From assembly GCF_023824315.1 (NCBI RefSeq), contig NZ_CP098732.1, positions 930,001-994,000 on the forward strand: DNA of 64,000 nucleotides, given 5' to 3'. The DNA comes from Acinetobacter tibetensis (GTDB lineage Bacteria; Pseudomonadota; Gammaproteobacteria; Pseudomonadales; Moraxellaceae). The position numbers and the translations under genes are program-made. Below, piece after piece: positions 58,190 through 64,000 of the stretch; the first letter of the stretch is position 1; each line of letters begins with the position of its first letter. Below the pieces are notes generated by a model. That model saw nothing but the letters and a program-made list of their open reading frames with translations, ran no database searches and was not told the origin of the DNA.

Positions 58190-59452
58190 TTATAAACGGA
58201 TACCACGGTCTGGGCTGACCCAGCGCGCGCGCTTATCTTCACCACGTAACAGTACTTTTGGAAAAGCCATAATGGTGGCACTTATAGTAATGAGCCAGAA
58301 TACAAATGGATACCAAATCATCCAGAAGTAGTTCTTGCCTAAATTCGGTTCATAACGACTATCCATCCATTTGCTTAAAGCAAACTGAATAAGACAGGTC
58401 GCTCCCAGTAATACACCACTGCCATAAGGTAAGAATGGAGAGCTAATGCTACTCAATGCGGCTATTGAGAAAATAAAATGCACAAGCCACAAAACGGCCA
58501 ATAACAACATTAAATAAGACCAAACCAGCGTCAGACAAAGCTCTAACATCAGTGGCCATAAAAAATTGAGTTTGGGTTGAATGAGTACATCCAAATTTTT
58601 GATTAAGACCTGAGCGCCACCCATTGCCCAACGGAGACGTTGTTTCCAAAGTCCAGAAAGCGTTTCAGGCATTAAAATCCACACCAATGCATTCGGTTCA
58701 AACTGAATGTCCCAACCCGCACGCTGCAATTTCCATGTGATGTCAATGTCTTCGGTGAGCATGTTTGGCGACCAATATCCAACTTGATGCACGGCACTTT
58801 TACGAAATGCAGTAACCACTCCTGAAACTGTAAATAGACGTCCGAAGCTGCGCTGGGCACGTTTGATCATTCCCACAATCGAAGAAAACTCACCCACTTG
58901 AATACGTCCCAAGAGTGTTGAACGGGTGCGAATACGTGGATTGCCTGTCACTGCTGCAATCTTCGGATTGGCAATGAAATGTTGCATCATCCATGTTGCT
59001 GCATGTGGATCAAGTAGTGCATCCCCATCAATTCCTAATAGGAATTCTGCTTCTGTCACAAGGCTACCTGCTTGTAACGCCATGGCTTTACCTTGATTTT
59101 TCGCAAGGTGTACCACACGTAGGCGTTCATGTTGATGTGCCAATCGGTTCAATACTTCAGCGGTGTTGTCCGAACTACCATCATTAATCGCAATCACTTC
59201 AAAATTCGGATAGTCGAGTTTTAAGGCATGACTAATGGTTTCTTCCGCATTATCACCCTCATTAAAACAAGGAATTAATACCGCAACCAGAGGGTAGTGC
59301 GGTAATGTCTTGGGTTGTTGATAGGCAGGTTGTTTGCGCTCTTTACGATAGAAAATTAGTGCACCTAACATCCACAGGTACGACATGAACAAGGGGTAAT
59401 AAAACACAAAGTTGAGCGCGTGACGCAGCCAAAGATTGAAATGAGGTAACAT
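58190..59452 (-). CDS. pgaC: Poly-beta-1,6-N-acetylglucosamine synthase
   Basis: 420 residues from the ATG at 59452, which has AAAGG nine bases upstream; a TTG six bases earlier is also open. It is a GT2 processive glycosyltransferase: VAVLIPCFNEGDNAEETISH near residue 52, AINDGSSDNTAEVL, GIDGDALLDPHAATWM (DxD), TEDIDITWKLQRAGW and QRLRWAMGG (QxxRW) near 280, with helices at both ends. It polymerises UDP-GlcNAc into PNAG at the inner membrane. Confidence 0.94.
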   Translation of the reverse strand: MLPHFNLWLRHALNFVFYYPLFMSYLWMLGALIFYRKERKQPAYQQPKTLPHYPLVAVLIPCFNEGDNAEETISHALKLDYPNFEVIAINDGSSDNTAEVLNRLAHQHERLRVVHLAKNQGKAMALQAGSLVTEAEFLLGIDGDALLDPHAATWMMQHFIANPKIAAVTGNPRIRTRSTLLGRIQVGEFSSIVGMIKRAQRSFGRLFTVSGVVTAFRKSAVHQVGYWSPNMLTEDIDITWKLQRAGWDIQFEPNALVWILMPETLSGLWKQRLRWAMGGAQVLIKNLDVLIQPKLNFLWPLMLELCLTLVWSYLMLLLAVLWLVHFIFSIAALSSISSPFLPYGSGVLLGATCLIQFALSKWMDSRYEPNLGKNYFWMIWYPFVFWLITISATIMAFPKVLLRGEDKRARWVSPDRGIRL

Positions 59453-59464
59453 ACTCAACTGCCT

Positions 59465-61459
59465 TTATGGAATTAATTGAGAAGATTTGGTTGCAAAGAC
59501 ATCATGCATGACTTTTGGGTCTGGATGTCCTTGAATTGGGTCGTCAGGGTAATAGGCAACATGCATAACCCCTTGGCTGTATAAGGACTGAATCGTGCTT
59601 GCTAGTTCCTGTGACGGAATTTTCTGATTGTTACGCCAGTTGGTCGCTTGCAATTCAAAGACTGTTTTTTTCATACCATTCGGGAAAGATTTGACCCGTT
59701 GAACGATGTCACGATAAAACTGATCAGCATCAGGGGTCTGTTCCATATAGGGCATTGCCATAATTGCAGTAAAGTCGTAACGTTTTAAGGACTCTTCAAG
59801 TGACTGTGAATACCAGTTTTCTGCATAAGGTTTTAATGCGACTTGCGCATATAAATTACGTGCAGTGAGCAGAAAGGGTTCGTACTGACGGACTTGGCTG
59901 GTAAGTTGCATGGCAAAATCATCAATCGTTTTGGTTTTATACGCTGTCCACTTTTGCAATAAGGCATCATCTGCACGAATTTTTGCTAAATCAGTCGGTA
60001 AGCCTTGTGCTGCATAGGCTGTTAAAGCATTTGGGCTGGCATCTTCGTAATCGGAGAGGGTGGTATCGTCATGGAACAGAATGCCATTAAACGGTGTGGA
60101 TTTTGCTAAGTCTTGATAGATCTCACTGATGGTCTGGCGTGCGCGAGGAGAATAAGGCGATAAGCGTAGATAGCCCATATTTAAATGATCTTGGCTGACT
60201 TGTTGGGTCTCAACCACATCTTTGCTTACTGGATCCGTTTGAGGGAGTTCCCATGCCAAGAGTGGCATCCAAGCATAAATACGGCTGACTTGGGTTCGAG
60301 TCTGAATTTGCCAAGCCACATGATTAAATAGATCAGCACGCATAGGTAAATGACGATTGGGGAAATACACCATATTGGCAGAACCGTCACCATCAGAATC
60401 TGAAAATGCCTGAAGATAAACAGTATTGATTCCCATAGCACGAATGCGATCTAGCAAAATGCCAAGGTTGCGTTCTTGTTGTTTAGGATTAGGGTCATAA
60501 ACATAATCCAAATCGATATGCATGATTTTTTGTGGGCGGTTGTTATCGCCCAAATTCATTTCACGATTTTTGATTTCTTGTGCCAGATCGGCGGTACTCA
60601 TATTGCCTTCGACCAAAATACGGTTCAGCGTTTGCAAAGAACCATGCACATGATCGGGGCCATCATCCAGAGTGATGGTAATTGGCATACCTAACTGTTT
60701 CGCAATATTCACATCCTGCATGTTATAGCGACCATATGGCCAAACCATGACACGTGGTGCTTTTAAACCATGAGCTTGGAGTAACTCGTTGTTATGCTTT
60801 AAATCTTGGGTGATGTGGGTGGTATATTGCTGATCATTTTCATAGCGTTGCTGTTTTGCATCATATTCACGTGTAATGGCTGCAGGTTCAGAGTTACCTT
60901 GCGGATTGGCATTGATACCACGATGTAAATTAAAACTATGATTCCCAATCTCGACTAAACCACTGTCCTGCATTTCTTTCAGTTCTGACCAAGTCAGAAT
61001 TTTGTCACGCGAAATAACATCATCGCCAAAATGTACAGCTTGATTGGCTTTCGGAGTGAGCCATGAACCGACCACAGCAAGTACGACAGGAATATGTTTG
61101 GCTTTAAGAATAGGGTAGGCATGGGTGTAAAATGATTGATAGCCATCATCTACGGTCAATAACACAGGTTTACTTGGCAAGCGGTATTTGCCTTGGTGGG
61201 CTTGAATCAATTGGTTGACATTCACAAAGTGAAAACCATTGTTTTGTAGCCAGTCAAGGTGCTGACTAAACTGTTGTGATGTTACTGCATAATCGGGGAT
61301 CAGGGCATTTTTTTGATCGGTAATTTCATGATAGCCAATAATGGTTAGGGTAGATGAGTCAGCTTTGGGAGGCTCGGCTGCCATACTGAATGACGCGCTG
61401 AGCGAACACAATAATCCTAGCGAAAGGGGAAACCAAGGAGATGCAAAGCGAGCAAGCAT
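59465..61459 (-). CDS. pgaB: PNAG N-deacetylase
   Basis: 664 residues. An N-terminal signal (LSLGLLCSLSASFSMAAEPP) comes first; the GLLC could be a lipobox, although Leu before Cys is unusual. The NodB-type deacetylase follows with IIGYHEITDQ, PVLLTVDDGYQSFYTHAYPI (DD pair) and GNHSFNLHRG. The C-terminal glycoside-hydrolase-like domain (DLDYVYDPNPKQQERNLGIL to the end) binds PNAG. PgaB deacetylates the polymer in the periplasm before export through PgaA. The expected pgaA gene is absent upstream. Confidence 0.93.
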   Translation of the reverse strand: MLARFASPWFPLSLGLLCSLSASFSMAAEPPKADSSTLTIIGYHEITDQKNALIPDYAVTSQQFSQHLDWLQNNGFHFVNVNQLIQAHQGKYRLPSKPVLLTVDDGYQSFYTHAYPILKAKHIPVVLAVVGSWLTPKANQAVHFGDDVISRDKILTWSELKEMQDSGLVEIGNHSFNLHRGINANPQGNSEPAAITREYDAKQQRYENDQQYTTHITQDLKHNNELLQAHGLKAPRVMVWPYGRYNMQDVNIAKQLGMPITITLDDGPDHVHGSLQTLNRILVEGNMSTADLAQEIKNREMNLGDNNRPQKIMHIDLDYVYDPNPKQQERNLGILLDRIRAMGINTVYLQAFSDSDGDGSANMVYFPNRHLPMRADLFNHVAWQIQTRTQVSRIYAWMPLLAWELPQTDPVSKDVVETQQVSQDHLNMGYLRLSPYSPRARQTISEIYQDLAKSTPFNGILFHDDTTLSDYEDASPNALTAYAAQGLPTDLAKIRADDALLQKWTAYKTKTIDDFAMQLTSQVRQYEPFLLTARNLYAQVALKPYAENWYSQSLEESLKRYDFTAIMAMPYMEQTPDADQFYRDIVQRVKSFPNGMKKTVFELQATNWRNNQKIPSQELASTIQSLYSQGVMHVAYYPDDPIQGHPDPKVMHDVFATKSSQLIP

Positions 61460-61707
61460 AGCGATATCTTCTAAAAAACTTTTAGTGCGGGAGATTAGTG
61501 ATCACAAAAACTCAAAATTGTTCTTATTTCTGGGAGTCGACTAAGGTCTTTTGTTCATTGCGCATTTATAAATTCTGAACCTGAACGTTTTCTTAAAAAA
61601 TGCACTTTTTAAAGAGGTAATACAAAATAAAAACAATTGATTGCAGATGTATTGCATTTGGGATGGGGTGATGCAGAGTAATTTTAACAATGTCACCATT
61701 GTAAAAA

Positions 61708-61739
61708 TAAAAAACCCAGTGCGGACACTGGGTTTTTTA
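61708..61739. terminator. Terminator downstream of oxyR
   Basis: AAAACCCAGTG, short loop, CACTGGGTTTT, with A and T runs on both sides. It ends the rubB-estB-oxyR operon and separates it from pgaB. Confidence 0.88.
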
Positions 61740-61763
61740 AAGATTGAACCTGAAAATTCGTTC

Positions 61764-62657
61764 TTAGGTAATTTTCTGTAAGATTTGCAATAGCACATCA
61801 AATTCGCTTTGCAATGGTGTGCTCTTACGAGTAATTAATGCCAATGTGCGACTCGGTGCATCTTGAATCGGTTTTACAATCAAGTCTGGGTTGGCTTTAA
61901 TCATATTGGTGTGCAACGCAATTTCAGGCAATAAAGTAAAGCCCAAGTTTGCAGAGACCATTTCAATTAGAGTCGGTAATGAACTTGCCTTTAAGCGGTG
62001 ATCATTTTTACGTTCCCCAATTGGGCAGGCACTTAAGGCATGATCACGTAAGCAATGTCCTTCTTCCAACAATGTTAAACGTGATAAATCTAAATCTTCC
62101 AGCGTTACCGCTTGTGCTGAACGTTGGTCAGATTTATGACACACCAAGAACAAGTCTTCTTTTGCAATTTCAGCAACTTTAAGTCCACGCGTGTCAAATG
62201 GCAGAGCCAACAACACCATGTCTAAGTTACCATGTTCCAGTTTTTCAACAATTTTTTCGCTTTGTGCTTCATGCAAATGCAACTGAATTTTAGGAAGTTG
62301 CTTATGCACTTCGTTAAGTAGTTGTGACAAAATAAAAGGCGCAATCGTTGGAATAACACCTAAATGTAGATCGCCAGTCAAAGGCTCACTCATTTCACGA
62401 CTTAAGCGCATTAAGTCTTGAGCATCAGCAAGTAGAACACGGGCTCGAGCGACAACTTGTTCGCCAAGCGGGGTTAAACGTACATTTTGGCGATCGCGTT
62501 CAACGAGGACGCCACCCAGTAAGCGTTCAAGTTCCATGATCCCACCCGAAAGAGTAGATTGGGTCACGAACGAACGACGCGCCGCTTCAGTGAAGTGCAG
62601 CGTTTCAGACAGTGTTACAAGGTATGACAGCTGTCTCAGGGATGGTAATGCAGCCAT
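61764..62657 (-). CDS. oxyR: Hydrogen-peroxide-sensing regulator OxyR
   Basis: 297 residues, LysR type. The N-terminal helix-turn-helix is HFTEAARRSFVTQSTLSGGI. The peroxide-sensing cysteines are C202 and C211 in LLEEGHCLRDHALSAC, with the same nine-residue spacing as in E. coli OxyR. It activates catalase and alkyl hydroperoxide reductase genes on oxidation. The order rubB-estB-oxyR is the same as in Acinetobacter baylyi, and the gene starts 13 bases after estB. Confidence 0.95.
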   Translation of the reverse strand: MAALPSLRQLSYLVTLSETLHFTEAARRSFVTQSTLSGGIMELERLLGGVLVERDRQNVRLTPLGEQVVARARVLLADAQDLMRLSREMSEPLTGDLHLGVIPTIAPFILSQLLNEVHKQLPKIQLHLHEAQSEKIVEKLEHGNLDMVLLALPFDTRGLKVAEIAKEDLFLVCHKSDQRSAQAVTLEDLDLSRLTLLEEGHCLRDHALSACPIGERKNDHRLKASSLPTLIEMVSANLGFTLLPEIALHTNMIKANPDLIVKPIQDAPSRTLALITRKSTPLQSEFDVLLQILQKIT

Positions 62658-62670
62658 AGTGTCCTAATGT

Positions 62671-63609
62671 TTAAGATTTAAAATGATGAGCAAATAATCC
62701 GCTAAGATGAGGAATGAAATGCGGAGGGATATCATGCCCCATTCCATCAATTAATTCAAACTTAGCGCCTGTAATTGCTTTTGCAACAGCTTTACCATGA
62801 CTAGGCGGGAGCAAGCGATCACGTGAACCATGTACCACAAGGGTCGGTTGTTGAATCTGCTTGTCCAGTTGTAACAATGAGCCTGTACATAATATTGCTA
62901 AAAACTGTTGAAGTACACCCGCTGGGTAATAACTTCGTTGATATAATCTACGAGCGGTTTGCATGGTTTCAAGCTGATTGATATAACCAGGTGAACCAAT
63001 AATGTTAAATACTTTTAAACTGTGATTAATAATTCCTTCCTCATCATTTGATTCTGGTCGGCCAATAAGGCTGAACAGTTGCTTTGGAAAAGGAGGAGGG
63101 AGTAAAGGTTGATTGTTGCTGGTAAACACCAATCCTAATTTGCTGACTTTATCTGGATTTTTTGCAGCTAGAATTTGTGCGATCATTCCGCCCATGGATG
63201 CACCCAGTACAAAGACGTTTTCTAGTCCCATGCGTTCAATGAGCAAGGCGGCATCATCGGCCATATCATGTAAATTATAAGGTGCGCCTTGGTTTTCTAA
63301 GCCCAGTGCAAAACGACCCATTAATTTAATGGTATTTAGACGTGGTCCCTGATGACGTATTTTAGAAGACAAACCAATATCACGATTATCGTAACGAACA
63401 ACGCGATAGCCATGATCAATCAGTGTTTTACAAAAGAAATCGGGCCAGAATAATAATTGAGCGCCTAAACCCATAATAAGTAAAATAGTTGGATGCTCAG
63501 GTTGACCACCAACTTCGACGTGTAATTCAATTCCATTCCCCAAGTTTACCTTGGTTTCATGCATAAACGGGGTGTAAGGTGAATTTTTGAATTGTAATAC
63601 GCTATTCAT
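62671..63609 (-). CDS. estB: Alpha/beta-hydrolase esterase, EstB-like
   Basis: 312 residues. The catalytic triad is visible: Ser138 in VLGASMGG, Asp in VVHGSRDRLLPP and His in IDGMGHDIPP near the end; the oxyanion region is ILLIMGLGAQLLFWPDFF. It hydrolyses carboxylic esters in the cytoplasm. In A. baylyi the esterase gene between rubB and oxyR is estB, and this gene holds the same place. The true start may be the ATG at codon 16 (MHETKVNLGNGIEL). Confidence 0.9.
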   Translation of the reverse strand: MNSVLQFKNSPYTPFMHETKVNLGNGIELHVEVGGQPEHPTILLIMGLGAQLLFWPDFFCKTLIDHGYRVVRYDNRDIGLSSKIRHQGPRLNTIKLMGRFALGLENQGAPYNLHDMADDAALLIERMGLENVFVLGASMGGMIAQILAAKNPDKVSKLGLVFTSNNQPLLPPPFPKQLFSLIGRPESNDEEGIINHSLKVFNIIGSPGYINQLETMQTARRLYQRSYYPAGVLQQFLAILCTGSLLQLDKQIQQPTLVVHGSRDRLLPPSHGKAVAKAITGAKFELIDGMGHDIPPHFIPHLSGLFAHHFKS

Positions 63610-63669
63610 TCTTCTTTCTCCCCTAATAAGAGGACATTCAAAAATGTGAACGTCCTCTCTATTTTGAAC

Positions 63670-64000
63670 TTAAACTGATACAGGAATCAAGTCTGGAACT
63701 AACTTGGTTAGTGTTAATCGTTGTTTCGCTGCTGTTGCACCTAACAGTACAAAACCACGTAAAGTCCCTGTACTATCAAATGCTTTGGCTAACATGCCAT
63801 CATCAAATTCTTCCGTTTCCCAATTCACGTCAACATCAATCGGCGCTGGTAAAACAGTGAGTGGTGCCGCAGGCGTTTTGACCGCTACAGGCATCGCAGG
63901 ATAATGTACTGCAGTATGCTCACCATTTAAGGTTTTTGCCAGTGCTCGTGCTTGCTGCATGATTGGCATTACATATGGAAGTAGTGTGCCATTCACTTCT
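63670..64000 (-). CDS. rubB: Rubredoxin-NAD(+) reductase (C-terminal end only)
   Basis: The frame is open to the window edge, so only the last 110 or so codons are present. The text NGTLLPYVMPIMQQARALAK and LRGFVLLGATAAKQRLTLTK is the C-terminus of FAD-dependent rubredoxin reductase. It passes electrons from NADH to rubredoxin for alkane hydroxylase. A hairpin (AGAGGAC...GTCCTCT at 63630-63658) lies between it and estB. Confidence 0.9.
   Translation of the reverse strand, partial: EVNGTLLPYVMPIMQQARALAKTLNGEHTAVHYPAMPVAVKTPAAPLTVLPAPIDVDVNWETEEFDDGMLAKAFDSTGTLRGFVLLGATAAKQRLTLTKLVPDLIPVSV

Noticed and set aside
61541..61801. 86-codon minus-strand frame between pgaB and oxyR
   Set aside because: It spans the oxyR terminator and overlaps the oxyR 3' end; not protein-like, and it is not a fragment of pgaA.

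Overview
The window comes from a low-GC gammaproteobacterium and almost certainly from Acinetobacter. The evidence is gene order as well as protein sequence: a rubredoxin reductase-esterase-OxyR run at the right edge as in A. baylyi, an lldP-lldR-lldD-dld lactate locus, pgaBCD, IS982/IS5-family insertion sequences, several identical tRNA-Glu genes, and a PAAR/Tae4/Tai4 type VI secretion cargo set. The species cannot be named from this sequence.

Layout. 1-4.1 kb (+): end of a peptide/microcin-type ABC importer (binding protein, two permeases, double ATPase). 4.2-6.1 kb: an Old Yellow Enzyme homologue and a glutathione S-transferase. 6.1-13.9 kb (-): an AT-rich accessory island. Read in its direction of transcription it has an intact IS982 element with a 7-bp target duplication, two PAAR proteins, the amidase effector Tae4 and its immunity protein Tai4, a terminator, then a decaying array of small exported proteins in two related families, interrupted by a truncated IS982. 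13.9-18.4 kb: gene remnants, four tRNA-Glu genes, a nonsense-ridden hydrolase pseudogene and an amino-acid permease. 18.4-21.7 kb (-): rnt, pyrC, argG. 22.3-28.1 kb (+): the lactate locus, preceded by three palindromic LldR-like operators. 28.2-30.5 kb: a dienoyl-CoA-reductase-like flavoenzyme and tRNA-Ser. 30.5-33.2 kb: remnants next to the tRNA, including a decayed papain-fold amidase followed by a membrane-anchored HEAT-like gene. 33.2-44.8 kb: a complete-looking tellurium/stress (Ter) locus. 44.8-46.6 kb: IS graveyard. 46.6-57.4 kb: peptide deformylase, AraC regulator, Fsr-type MFS pump, small hypotheticals, metH and a phosphate transporter with a Pho-box-like site. 57.7-61.5 kb (-): pgaBCD without pgaA. 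61.8-64 kb (-): rubB(partial)-estB-oxyR.

How genes work together. The Ter locus is two divergent operons. The leftward one (ATP-grasp, PRTase, HAD phosphatase, PRTase/StiP, CitE-like aldolase, all overlapping) looks like a small biosynthetic pathway, predicted for this family to make a nucleoside-like metabolite. The rightward one encodes TerD-domain calcium-binding proteins, a TerC-type membrane protein, a TerD-vWA protein and an AIM24 protein. The Tae4/Tai4 module would attack peptidoglycan of rival cells, and the downstream array looks like stacked, mostly broken orphan immunity genes. The lactate genes import L-lactate and oxidise both enantiomers into the respiratory chain.

The least described parts are the decaying array (6.1-10.7 kb), the amidase/HEAT remnant beside tRNA-Ser, and the Ter locus with its in-frame Pro-Thr hexamer repeat and two TerD-like domains that lack the usual calcium motif.
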